From Thermoplasmata archaeon (GTDB lineage: Archaea > Thermoplasmatota > Thermoplasmata > Lutacidiplasmatales > UBA184), in NCBI GenBank assembly GCA_021828715.1, contig JAJZDF010000036.1, positions 1 to 6,507 of the forward strand: 6,507 nt of DNA, given 5' to 3'. Positions 1-6,507 of this stretch are shown piece after piece. Every line of letters begins with the position of its first letter. Position 1 is the stretch's first letter. The notes beneath the pieces were generated by a model. The model was given only the letters and a program-made list of their open reading frames with translations, was not told the DNA's origin and searched no databases. Both the position numbers and the translations under genes were made by a program.

Positions 1-1668
1 GGCTTCCTCGTCCTGCTCTACTCGATCGGCTACATGCACCACGACCGCGGCCTGCCGCGGTACTACGCCGAGCTCTCGCTGTTCCTTGCGGCGATGACCG
101 GCCTGGTCCTCTCGAACAACCTGCTCGAGTTTTTCCTATTCTGGGAGCTCGTCGGGGTCTGCTCCTACTTCCTCATCGGCTTCTATTACGAGAAGCCGAG
201 CGCGGCCAGCGCGGCGAAGGAGGCGTTCCTGGTCACCCGGGTCGGCGACGTCCTCTTCCTGCTGGGGATTTTCATCTACTTCTTCCACTTCTCGACCACC
301 GGCCCGGCCGGCGGCTGGGCCGCGAACGGGTTCGTCTTCGCGCAGGGCACGTCACCGTTCCTCCCGGCCGGATCCGCCGGGAGCTCGACCCTCCTGACCA
401 TCGCCGGTCTCATGATCTTGGGCGGCGCCGCCGGGAAGAGCGCCCAGTTCCCCCTCCACGTCTGGTTGCCCGACGCGATGGAGGGCCCGACGACGGTCTC
501 GGCGCTCATCCATGCAGCGACGATGGTCGCGGCGGGGGTCTATCTGCTCGCGGTCACGAGCGTCTTCATCGGATTCACGGCGACCGACCAGCTCGCGATC
601 GTGGCGATCGGCGGCTTCACGACGTTCTTCGCGGCGTCCATGGCGGTCGTCCACCCGGATATCAAGCGGGTGATCGCCTACTCCACGATCAGCCAGCTCG
701 GCTACATGGTCATGGCCGTGGGCGCCGGCTTCGCGATGGTGGGCCTCTTCCACCTGTTCACCCACGCGTTTTTCAAGGCATTGCTCTTCCTCGCCGCCGG
801 CTCGGTGATCCACGCGATCGGCACCCAGGACCTGTTCAAGATGGGCGGGCTCCGCAAGCCGATGCGCATTACCGCCGCCGCCTTCGCGATCGGCGGGCTC
901 GCGCTGGCGGGGATCCCGCCGTTCGCCGGCTTCTGGTCGAAGGACGACATCCTCGGCTCGATGTACGGGGAGCTGGGAAGCCACCCGCTCTACTGGCCGT
1001 TCTGGATCCTGGCCCTCGCCGCCGTCTTCCTGACCGCCTACTACATCTTCCGGGTATGGTTCCTCGCCTTCGGCGGGGACGGGCCCCGGGACCCGACGCT
1101 CCCTCCCGCCCACGAGGGCCCGTGGGTGATGCGGGTCCCGCTCGTGATCCTCTCGGGGATGGCGCTCTTCGGCGGACTGCTCGTCTTCGTGCCGGACTTT
1201 CAGGGGCTGCTCCTCTACGGAGCCGGCGCCTCGGGGATCCCGCCGGTCTACGGACCGACGGACCTCCTCCTGTCGGGGATCAGTGTCGGTCTCGGGGCGG
1301 CCGGGATCGGGGTCGCCTATCTGCTCTGGGGCAACGGCCGTATCTTCGTCCTGCCCCAGACGAGCGCGCTCCAGCCGGTCCGGCGGCTTCTCCTGAACCG
1401 CTACTACATGAAGGCGGCCTACGATTGGGTCGGCTCCGGCGCGGTCTACGGGATCGCCCGCGGCGCGGACTTCGTCGACCGGTACGTCATCGACGGGACG
1501 GTCCACGGCTTCGAGCGTGCCTTCGGCACCGCGAGCGACCGTCTGCGCCGGATGCAGACGGGGATCGTCTCCGACTACGCCGCCTACGTCCTCGCGGGCC
1601 TCCTCGGCGTCTTCGTCCTGCTGCTGATCGTCGCGCCGTTCCTCCTCGCCCGGCTCGGAGGGACGTAG
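1..1668 (+). CDS. nuoL: NADH-quinone oxidoreductase (complex I) subunit L, 5'-truncated by window edge
   Basis: This is the distal antiporter-like subunit of the complex I membrane arm, which couples quinone reduction to proton translocation. The frame is open from base 1 and encodes 555 residues before a TAG stop. By comparison with E. coli NuoL (about 613 residues) roughly the first 95-100 residues lie outside the window, so the ATG at 34 is internal and not the start. Counting from base 1, the key proton-path residues are present: Glu49 in FWELVGVCS, Asp83 in VTRVGDV, Lys146 in GKSAQFPLHVWLPDAM, His171 in SALIHAATM, Lys259 in THAFFKALLF, and Lys314/Asp315 in GFWSKDD. The C-terminal part from about residue 460 (NRYYMKAAYDW) through RRMQTG (516-521) to a last hydrophobic helix (about 522-551) matches the lateral helix and anchoring helix of NuoL. 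This separates it from NuoM, NuoN and typical Mrp antiporter subunits. The stop abuts the nuoM ATG with no gap. In an archaeon the donor may be ferredoxin or F420H2 instead of NADH (fpoL would then be the name); the input module is not in view. Confidence 0.96.
   Translation, partial: GFLVLLYSIGYMHHDRGLPRYYAELSLFLAAMTGLVLSNNLLEFFLFWELVGVCSYFLIGFYYEKPSAASAAKEAFLVTRVGDVLFLLGIFIYFFHFSTTGPAGGWAANGFVFAQGTSPFLPAGSAGSSTLLTIAGLMILGGAAGKSAQFPLHVWLPDAMEGPTTVSALIHAATMVAAGVYLLAVTSVFIGFTATDQLAIVAIGGFTTFFAASMAVVHPDIKRVIAYSTISQLGYMVMAVGAGFAMVGLFHLFTHAFFKALLFLAAGSVIHAIGTQDLFKMGGLRKPMRITAAAFAIGGLALAGIPPFAGFWSKDDILGSMYGELGSHPLYWPFWILALAAVFLTAYYIFRVWFLAFGGDGPRDPTLPPAHEGPWVMRVPLVILSGMALFGGLLVFVPDFQGLLLYGAGASGIPPVYGPTDLLLSGISVGLGAAGIGVAYLLWGNGRIFVLPQTSALQPVRRLLLNRYYMKAAYDWVGSGAVYGIARGADFVDRYVIDGTVHGFERAFGTASDRLRRMQTGIVSDYAAYVLAGLLGVFVLLLIVAPFLLARLGGT
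1657..1662 (+). promoter_or_regulatory. Shine-Dalgarno site for nuoM
   Basis: GGAGGG lies inside the last codons of nuoL, six bases before the nuoM ATG. It is close to the GGAGGTGA consensus and supports ATG 1669 as the true start, with nuoM translated by ribosomes finishing nuoL. Confidence 0.7.
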
Positions 1669-3141
1669 ATGTTTCCCCTCCTCTCCGCCGTCCTCGTCAC
1701 GCTGCTCGTCGGGACCGTGCTCACGTTCGTCTCCGGGCGCTACGCCCGCTGGATCGCGCTGGCGACGTCGGTCGTCTTCTTCGCGGAGGTCGCCTACCTG
1801 CTCCTCCAGTTCCCCGGCTGGCCGGGCTTTGCGAGCGGCGTCCCGCAGTTCGTGGACGGCGAGTCGTATGCCTGGATCCACCTGGGCTGGCTGCAGGTGA
1901 ACTACTCGGTCGGGATCGACGGGATCTCGCTCGTCCTTCTGCTCCTGACGGCGATCCTCCAGATCGCGACCGTCATCTACTCGTGGGGGGAAGCCAAGAA
2001 GCCGGCGGCGTGGTTCGGGCTCCTCCTCCTCACGTGTCTCGGCTGCGTCGGCGTCTTCGTCGCGCTCGATGTCCTCCTCTTCTTCCTCTTCTGGGAGGCG
2101 GTCCTCGTGCCGATGTTCTTCATCATCGGCTACTGGGGCGGCCCCCGGCGCCGGTATGCCTCGATCAAGTTCTTCGTGTACACCCACGTCGCATCGATCG
2201 TCATGCTCGTGGGGCTGCTCGCGATCGTCTTCTACTCCCACGCGAGCAGCTTCGACTACGCGAGTGTCTACGCCGCCGCGCCGGCGCTGCCGGTGGTGAC
2301 GCAGGCGTTCCTCTTCCTTTCGCTCTTCTTCGGCTTCGGGGTCAAGTTCCCGATCGTCCCGTTCCACACGTGGCTTCCCGACGCGCACGTCGAGGCGCCG
2401 ACGGGAGGGTCGGTCCTCCTCGCCGGACTCCTCCTCAAGCTCGGCGGCTACGGGCTGATCCGCTGGGCGGTCTTCGTCCTCCCCGCAGGGTTCCACGAGG
2501 TCCAGCCGGTCCTGTTCGTGGTCGCCCTGGTCTCGATCGCGTGGGGATCGATCGTCTCCCTGTCCCAGCGGGACCTCAAGCGGATGGTCGCCTACTCCTC
2601 GATCAACCACATGGGGATCGTGCTGCTGGCGATCGCGGTCGGCTCCTCCCTCGGCCTGCTCGCGGCGGTACTGCTGATGTTTGCCCACGGGATCGTGAGC
2701 GGCCTCCTCTTCATGTCGTCGGGCAGCGTCCACCACACCTTCGGGACGCGCGATATCGCCTCGGTGGGAGGGATGACCCCCCGCACGCCGGTCCTGTCGA
2801 CGATGATCATGATCGGGTCGCTGGCCTCCCTGGGCCTCCCGTGGCTGATCAGCTTCCCGGCGGAGTTCACCGCGCTGCTGGCGACATGGGACCGGCTGGC
2901 CTACTGGGTCCTGCTGCCCCTCGGCATCCTCGTGGTGACCGCGGCGTTCTACATCTGGATGATGCAACGGATGCTTTTCGGCCCCCCGAAAGGGATACCG
3001 GCGGAGGCGCACGACCTGCCGTGGCACGAGACCGCGGGGATGGGGATCCTCGCCGCGGTGGCGATCGTCTTCGGGGTGCTTCCGTTCCTGCTCGTGAACC
3101 TGATCACGGCGTCGCCGATCCGCGGGTTCCCGGGGGTGTGA
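1669..3141 (+). CDS. nuoM: NADH-quinone oxidoreductase (complex I) subunit M
   Basis: This is a complete 490-residue antiporter-like proton-pumping subunit of the complex I membrane arm, close to the usual family length (E. coli NuoM is about 509). It is highly hydrophobic, consistent with about 14 membrane helices. The residues used for proton transfer are present: Glu143 in FWEAVLVPMFF, Lys226 in GVKFPIVPFHTWLPDAH, Lys257 in GLLLKLGGYG, His314 in SSINHMGIV, His340 in FAHGIVSGLLF, and Glu399 in FPAEFT. The HTWLPDAHVEAPT loop and the ending without a lateral helix distinguish NuoM from NuoL. ATG 1669 directly follows the nuoL stop and has a good Shine-Dalgarno; the TGA stop is one base before nuoN. 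One oddity is the loop before Glu399, which reads GLPWLISFPAEF where E. coli has a glycine-rich GLPGTGNFVGEF. fpoM is an alternative name if the complex is of the archaeal F420H2/ferredoxin type. Confidence 0.96.
   Translation: MFPLLSAVLVTLLVGTVLTFVSGRYARWIALATSVVFFAEVAYLLLQFPGWPGFASGVPQFVDGESYAWIHLGWLQVNYSVGIDGISLVLLLLTAILQIATVIYSWGEAKKPAAWFGLLLLTCLGCVGVFVALDVLLFFLFWEAVLVPMFFIIGYWGGPRRRYASIKFFVYTHVASIVMLVGLLAIVFYSHASSFDYASVYAAAPALPVVTQAFLFLSLFFGFGVKFPIVPFHTWLPDAHVEAPTGGSVLLAGLLLKLGGYGLIRWAVFVLPAGFHEVQPVLFVVALVSIAWGSIVSLSQRDLKRMVAYSSINHMGIVLLAIAVGSSLGLLAAVLLMFAHGIVSGLLFMSSGSVHHTFGTRDIASVGGMTPRTPVLSTMIMIGSLASLGLPWLISFPAEFTALLATWDRLAYWVLLPLGILVVTAAFYIWMMQRMLFGPPKGIPAEAHDLPWHETAGMGILAAVAIVFGVLPFLLVNLITASPIRGFPGV
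3132..3138 (+). promoter_or_regulatory. Probable Shine-Dalgarno site for nuoN
   Basis: GGGGGTG differs from GGAGGTG at one base and sits four bases before the nuoN ATG, overlapping the end of nuoM. It may simply reflect the glycine/valine codons of the NuoM C-terminus, so support is moderate. Confidence 0.4.
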
Positions 3142-3142
3142 G

Positions 3143-4726
3143 ATGGTGGAACTCTCCGGGTTCGTCGGCCCGTTCGTACCCGAGCTCCTTCTCTTCGGCG
3201 GGCTCCTGCTCGTCCTTCTCCTCGACGTGCTCGGGATCCGGCGGAACGAGACCCTCGCCACGGTAGCGATCACCGCCTCCGTGCTGGCCCTCCTCTCGAT
3301 CCTGGGCGATCTCGGCTTCGGACCGCTCGGCGTCCTGGCGACGGTCGGTGCGGGAAGCCTGAACGTCACCCCGGCGGCAGGGTCCGCCCCGCTCTACCAT
3401 CTCACGAGCTTCGGGCTCGTCTTCCAGGCAATCTTCCTGGTGTCGGCCATCCTAGTCGTGCTCGCGTCGTCGAGCCGTCCGTCCCGGGAACCGGGCGCCC
3501 CGATCTTCTACGCCCTCCTCCTCCTCGCCGCGGTCGGGATGCTGCTCGTCGCGGTCGCCTCCGACCTCATCTTCCTGCTGCTCGCGATCGAGGTCGTGAG
3601 CATCCCGTCGTACCTCCTGGTCGGCTACCGTCGGCAGGAGGCGCGGTCGATGGAGGCGGCGATGAAGTTCTTCATCGTCGGGGCGCTCTCCACGGTCCTC
3701 TCGTTCTACGGGGCTTCGCTCCTTTTCGGTGCCTACGGGTCGACGAACCTGTTCGTCCTCCAGGCGGCGGCCGCGTCGGTCGGGACCCCGGTCCTGGTCC
3801 TGCTCGGCTACGGGTTCCTGATCGCGGGCCTCGCGTTCAAGGTGACCCTCGTGCCGTTCCACGCCTGGGCGGTCGACGTGTACGACGGCGCCCCGAGCGA
3901 CGTCTCGGCCTTTCTCGCCGGCGGCACGAAGAAGATTGGCCTCTTCGCCTTCTTCCTGGTCTTCCTCGGCCCGGTGCTGCTGGTCCACTCGGCGACCGCC
4001 GGTTCGTCGCCGTTCGGGGGCGGGCCCCTCGACGTGGGCCCGATGGTCTCGATCACCCTCGGGGTCCTCGCCGTGCTGACGATGACGGTCGGCAACGTGC
4101 TCGCCCTCCTCCAGAAGGAGATGAAGCGGATGCTCGCCTACTCGTCGATCAGCCAGGCCGGCTACATGCTGATCGGGGTCACGATCGGGACCGCACCGGC
4201 GCTCACGGGGGCCACCCTCCAGATCCTCGCGCACGTCCTGATGAAGGGCGGGGCGTTCCTCGTCGTCGCCGGGGTCGCCGCGCTCGGGATCGGGCCCCTG
4301 ATCGACGATTGGAAGGGGCTCGGCGTCCGCCGTCCCCTTCTCGGCGCCGCCTTCGCCCTCATGCTCCTGTCGCTCGCCGGGGTCCCGCTGACGATCGGGT
4401 TCGTGTCGAAGTTCGTCCTGTTCAGCTCGGCCGTGCAGGCGCAGGGATGGTTCATCTGGCTGGCCATCGCAGGACTTCTGAACAGCGCCCTCTCGGTGTT
4501 CTACTACGCGCGGGTCCTCCGGGTGATGTACTTCGACTCCGGCGACCCCACCGCGACCGCCGAAGCGGTCCCGACGACGGGGCTCGGAGCGGGGGGGCTC
4601 GGCTACGGACGGGCGGCGGCAATCGGCCTGGTCGCGGTCCTGATCGTGGGGATCGGGCTCTATCCGCAGCCGATCCTGCAGGCGATCCAGTCGGCCGCCC
4701 AGCACTTCCTCCTCAGCGGGGTGTAG
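3143..4726 (+). CDS. nuoN: NADH-quinone oxidoreductase (complex I) subunit N
   Basis: This is a complete 527-residue third antiporter-like subunit of complex I, the one nearest the quinone-binding part of the membrane arm. It is hydrophobic throughout, with about 14 probable membrane helices. Charged residues expected for proton transfer are present: Glu150 in LLLAIEVVSIPSYLLVGY, Lys233 in GLAFKVTLVPFHAWAVDVY, Lys263/Lys264 in AGGTKKIGLF, Lys368 in HVLMKGGAFL, and Lys423 in TIGFVSKFVLF. The PFHAWAVDVYDGAP loop and the AYSSISQAGYM helix are typical of NuoN and FpoN. The length is slightly above E. coli NuoN (about 485). Part of the excess is a glycine-rich stretch (around residues 476-492) before the last helix. 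The gene starts one base after nuoM ends and closes the L-M-N run; its TAG stop is three bases before the reductase gene. A G7 run at 4591-4597 lies within the gene but the frame is intact across it. Confidence 0.96.
   Translation: MVELSGFVGPFVPELLLFGGLLLVLLLDVLGIRRNETLATVAITASVLALLSILGDLGFGPLGVLATVGAGSLNVTPAAGSAPLYHLTSFGLVFQAIFLVSAILVVLASSSRPSREPGAPIFYALLLLAAVGMLLVAVASDLIFLLLAIEVVSIPSYLLVGYRRQEARSMEAAMKFFIVGALSTVLSFYGASLLFGAYGSTNLFVLQAAAASVGTPVLVLLGYGFLIAGLAFKVTLVPFHAWAVDVYDGAPSDVSAFLAGGTKKIGLFAFFLVFLGPVLLVHSATAGSSPFGGGPLDVGPMVSITLGVLAVLTMTVGNVLALLQKEMKRMLAYSSISQAGYMLIGVTIGTAPALTGATLQILAHVLMKGGAFLVVAGVAALGIGPLIDDWKGLGVRRPLLGAAFALMLLSLAGVPLTIGFVSKFVLFSSAVQAQGWFIWLAIAGLLNSALSVFYYARVLRVMYFDSGDPTATAEAVPTTGLGAGGLGYGRAAAIGLVAVLIVGIGLYPQPILQAIQSAAQHFLLSGV
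4718..4723 (+). promoter_or_regulatory. Weak Shine-Dalgarno-like site before the GTG-started reductase
   Basis: GGGGTG, one mismatch from GAGGTG, ends six bases before the GTG start at 4730 and overlaps the last codons of nuoN. Nothing stronger is present, so the reductase probably depends on translational coupling to nuoN. Confidence 0.35.
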
Positions 4727-4729
4727 CGG

Positions 4730-5830
4730 GTGGAGCGCTTCGACGTGGTCGTGGTCGGAGCGGGACCCGCGGGGGCCTCGGCAGCCCGGGCCGCCGCCGA
4801 AGGGGGGGCGCGCACGCTCCTGCTCGACCACCGGACGGAGCTCGGGCACCCCGTCCAATGCGGGGAGTTCGTACCGACGGCAACCGAACTCGGGGATCTG
4901 TTCAACTGCCCGGAGCTGATCGCGCGGGCGTTCGTGGTCCCGGAGTCGACGATCCTGCGGTCGACCCGTTGGATGGAGTGCGTTTCCCCGTATGGCCACC
5001 GGTTCCGCTTTCCCCTGGCCGGGGCGACCGTCTCCCGACGGGCGTTCGACAAGGCGCTCGCCTACCGCGCCGAAGGGGCGGGCGCGGAGCTGCGCTTTCC
5101 CCTCGGGGCCACGGGTCGGAGCGGCGCAACCGTCCGTACCACGGACGGGGAGACGATCGAGGCGGAGGTCGTGATCGGTGCCGACGGTCCGCTCTCCACC
5201 GTCGCCCGGTCGGTGGGCCTGCCGCGGCCCCGTACGCTGTACCGGATGATCACCGCGACCGTGGAGGACCCCGGGGAGGACGGGATCGACCTCTTTTTCG
5301 GCCGGGACGCGCCCGGAGGGTACGCGTGGGCGTTCCCCCGGGCGCACGACCTCAACGTGGGGCTCGGCGTCGCCCGGCTGCCGCGCGGGCGCACGCTCTC
5401 CGACCTCCTCGACCGGTTCCTCGCCCACCGCGGATTCTCCCCTCCCCGCGATCCGACCCGGTGGTGGGTGCCGGTCGGGCAGCCCCCGGCGTCGCTCGTC
5501 CACGGGCCGGTCCTCCTCTGCGGCGACGCGGCCCAGCTCGTCATGGCGACCAACGGCGGCGGGATCCCGACGGCGATGCTCAGCGGGTGGCTCGCCGGCG
5601 AGACCGCCGCCCGGCACGTGCGGAGCGGGACGCCGCTCCGGGAGTACGACACGGCGTGGCATGCCGCGCTGTATGAGCCGCTCGCGCGGGCGGCGAAGAT
5701 CCAGGCGTGGAGTGACCCCTATACCGCCCTCGATCCCCTCCTCGCCCTCGGAATGCGCTATATCGGTGCGCGGGGTCTCGACTCCATGATGCGGCTGCGC
5801 TGGCCCGCGCGGCTCGGGAGGGGAACATGA
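4730..5830 (+). CDS. Geranylgeranyl reductase family FAD-dependent oxidoreductase, candidate quinone-tail or lipid isoprenoid reductase
   Basis: This 366-residue flavoprotein belongs to the family that saturates isoprenoid double bonds in archaeal lipids, chlorophyll phytyl chains or menaquinone tails. What is seen: a Rossmann start with FDVVVVGAGPAG (GxGxxG at 10-15) and acidic Asp33 closing the second strand; PVQCGEF with Cys44 at the family's conserved cysteine; the second FAD motif GADG (150-153); the substrate-site motif YAWAFP (198-203), followed seven residues later by GLG (211-213), an exact YxWxFP-x7-GxG match; and the third FAD motif GDAA (265-268), followed by MATNGGGIPTAM and SGWLAGE. 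The GTG at 4730 is the only sensible start: it lies two codons after the nuoN stop in the same frame, immediately before the Rossmann strand. At 366 residues it is shorter than the Thermoplasma acidophilum enzyme (about 397), mostly at the C-terminus. No membrane helix or signal peptide is evident, so it is probably a cytosolic or membrane-surface protein. Family assignment is firm; the substrate is inferred. Position between nuoN and a probable long-chain polyprenyl synthase favours a quinone tail, with archaeal ether lipid as the alternative. Confidence 0.88.
   Translation: MERFDVVVVGAGPAGASAARAAAEGGARTLLLDHRTELGHPVQCGEFVPTATELGDLFNCPELIARAFVVPESTILRSTRWMECVSPYGHRFRFPLAGATVSRRAFDKALAYRAEGAGAELRFPLGATGRSGATVRTTDGETIEAEVVIGADGPLSTVARSVGLPRPRTLYRMITATVEDPGEDGIDLFFGRDAPGGYAWAFPRAHDLNVGLGVARLPRGRTLSDLLDRFLAHRGFSPPRDPTRWWVPVGQPPASLVHGPVLLCGDAAQLVMATNGGGIPTAMLSGWLAGETAARHVRSGTPLREYDTAWHAALYEPLARAAKIQAWSDPYTALDPLLALGMRYIGARGLDSMMRLRWPARLGRGT
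5817..5821 (+). promoter_or_regulatory. Shine-Dalgarno site for the polyprenyl synthase gene
   Basis: GGAGG, within GGGAGGGGA, sits five bases before the ATG at 5827, inside the end of the reductase gene. Together with the ATGA stop/start overlap it decides the start of the last gene. Confidence 0.7.
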
Positions 5831-6507
5831 GCACGGGCCCGACGTCCCTGACGCCGGGAGATGCGTCGCTCGAGGCGCTCGTCCAGCAGACGCTCCGGGC
5901 CGCCGCCGCCGACTCCCTCGTCGATCTCGGACCGACGCTCGTGCAGGACCTCACCGACATCGACTGGCGGGTCGCCGAGGTGCTCGGTTCCACGTATGCC
6001 CAGCTCACCGAGGCCGCGCGGTACGCCTGCGCGACCGGGGGGAAGAGGGTACGACCCCTGCTCATGGCCACGGCGTACCGGGCGCTCGGATCGGAGACGA
6101 CCCGGCCCATCCACTCCCTCGCCGCGGCGTTCCAGCTGATCCACACGGCGACGCTGGTCCACGACGACGTGATCGACCACGCCGAGACCCGGCGGGGGCG
6201 ACCGTCGATGCCGCGCGCCTTCGGCGTGCCGCTGGCAATCGTCTCGGGAGACTACCTGTTCGTCCGGGCGTTCGAGCTTGCCGCCGAGTACCCGCGGCCG
6301 ATCATCATGCGGTGCGGGGAGGCGTGCGCCGACCTGGTCGAGGGAGAGGTCCTTCAGGAGGCCTCCCGATTCGACCTTTCCAGCGGTCGCGCGCACTACT
6401 TCCGGGTGATCGAGCGAAAGACCGCGGCGATCATCGCGGCAGCGCTCACGTCGATCGCGGAGATCGCGAACTCGCCCCCGCCCGTCGTCGACGCGCTCCA
6501 GGCGTAC
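5827..6507 (+). CDS. trans-polyprenyl diphosphate synthase, probably long-chain, 3'-truncated by window edge
   Basis: This enzyme condenses isopentenyl diphosphate with an allylic diphosphate to build all-trans prenyl chains for quinone tails or archaeal lipids. The 227 residues in view are the N-terminal two thirds of a roughly 320-360 residue family. Seen: GGKRVRP (71-77), which binds the substrate diphosphate; the first aspartate-rich motif DDVID (113-117) without the two-residue insertion of bacterial FPP synthases; RRG (122-124); SGDYLF (140-145); LVEGEVLQ (170-177); and the conserved Lys198-Thr199. The second aspartate-rich motif lies beyond the window. The residue five before the first Asp is Ala108, in FQLIHTATLVHDD, as in octaprenyl synthase IspB (IHTATLLHDD); archaeal GGPP synthases usually have Phe or Tyr there. 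This points to a product longer than C20. Ile105 (-8) and Phe102 (-11) could set the final length. The ATG overlaps the reductase stop by 4 nt and has a good Shine-Dalgarno. About 35 residues precede the normal family start; an internal GTG at 5941 lacks a ribosome site and is less likely. GGPP synthase remains possible. Confidence 0.9.
   Translation, partial: MSTGPTSLTPGDASLEALVQQTLRAAAADSLVDLGPTLVQDLTDIDWRVAEVLGSTYAQLTEAARYACATGGKRVRPLLMATAYRALGSETTRPIHSLAAAFQLIHTATLVHDDVIDHAETRRGRPSMPRAFGVPLAIVSGDYLFVRAFELAAEYPRPIIMRCGEACADLVEGEVLQEASRFDLSSGRAHYFRVIERKTAAIIAAALTSIAEIANSPPPVVDALQAY

Larger units (their letters stand above)
1..6507 (+). other. Single operon segment: nuoL-nuoM-nuoN-reductase-polyprenyl synthase
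   Basis: All five genes run in one direction with junctions of 0, +1, +3 and -4 nt. There is no room for a promoter or terminator between them, and ribosome sites lie inside the preceding genes. This supports one polycistronic message with translational coupling. The L-M-N order suggests the remaining complex I genes lie upstream, outside the window. The right end of the operon is also not seen. Confidence 0.85.

Noticed and set aside
139..2105. Near-repeated DNA encoding FWE motifs in nuoL (about 139-150) and nuoM (about 2086-2101)
   Set aside because: This reflects the common ancestry and conserved motif of antiporter-like subunits, not a DNA repeat element.
1056..3266. A 736-residue + strand open frame overlapping nuoL and nuoM in another frame
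   Set aside because: It is Arg/Pro/Gly-rich with no motif or hydrophobic pattern, and the overlapped frames are certain complex I subunits.
352..3369. A 1005-residue open frame on the minus strand
   Set aside because: It lies opposite nuoL, nuoM and the start of nuoN, and its translation is an Arg/Glu/Asp-rich low-complexity string with no recognisable domain. This is typical of the antisense frame of GC-rich genes with few A/T-rich stop codons.
4724..4732. Possible TAG readthrough: nuoN and the reductase are in the same frame, separated by TAG and one CGG codon; nuoL TAG is likewise directly followed in frame by the nuoM ATG
   Set aside because: Both upstream proteins end at normal family C-termini and both downstream genes have plausible starts. 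A NuoN fusion would also probably place the flavoprotein on the wrong side of the membrane.
4591..4808. Two G7 runs (4591-4597 and 4802-4808) as possible frameshift or sequencing-error sites
   Set aside because: The nuoN and reductase frames continue with correct family sequence and spacing on both sides; the Rossmann GxGxxG-to-Asp33 spacing is normal.
3452..5662. A 736-residue minus-strand open frame opposite nuoN and the reductase
   Set aside because: It has the same low-complexity, charged composition and lies opposite two well-supported genes with clear family motifs.
4309..5676. A 455-residue + strand open frame across the nuoN/reductase junction
   Set aside because: It is an out-of-frame Arg/Gly/Pro-rich shadow of nuoN and the reductase with no protein family features.
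5580..6146. Minus-strand open frames across the reductase/synthase junction (also 5758-6396)
   Set aside because: They are opposite two motif-verified genes, with Arg/Ser/Ala-rich translations and no recognisable domain or ribosome site.

Overview
The window is a densely packed piece of a respiratory operon, all on the + strand, with five genes and no intergenic space. The DNA is very GC-rich (about two thirds G+C by eye), which leaves long spurious open frames on both strands. The organism is most likely an archaeon, possibly a high-GC member of Thermoplasmatota. This is inferred mainly from the fourth gene: it is a geranylgeranyl-reductase-type flavoprotein with a PVxCGE cysteine motif and the YxWxFP-x7-GxG substrate-site motif of archaeal enzymes, rather than the FPREKVCGDG-type start I associate with actinobacterial homologues. 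A bacterial origin is not excluded, because some actinobacteria also place a reductase of this broad family and a polyprenyl synthase near nuo genes.

Layout: 1-1668 is the 3' part of nuoL (5' end outside the window), 1669-3141 is nuoM and 3143-4726 is nuoN. These are the three antiporter-like proton-pumping membrane subunits of complex I, in the usual L-M-N order. They are followed by a FAD-dependent geranylgeranyl-reductase-family gene (4730-5830) and the 5' part of a trans-polyprenyl diphosphate synthase gene (5827-6507, running off the right edge). The junctions are 0, +1, +3 and -4 nt, so the genes are almost certainly co-transcribed and translationally coupled. No promoter, terminator, RNA gene, mobile element or CRISPR array is visible.

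Working together: NuoL, NuoM and NuoN keep the charged residues that move protons, so the complex looks functional. The two downstream genes make and saturate isoprenoid chains. The synthase has a small residue (Ala108) at the position that usually sets chain length, where archaeal GGPP synthases usually carry an aromatic residue. It is therefore better read as a long-chain synthase, plausibly for a menaquinone-type tail, than as the membrane-lipid GGPP synthase. The adjacent reductase could then hydrogenate that tail. The main hypothesis from this window is a gene cluster joining complex I to the synthesis and saturation of its own quinone substrate. The archaeal lipid pathway is the main alternative.
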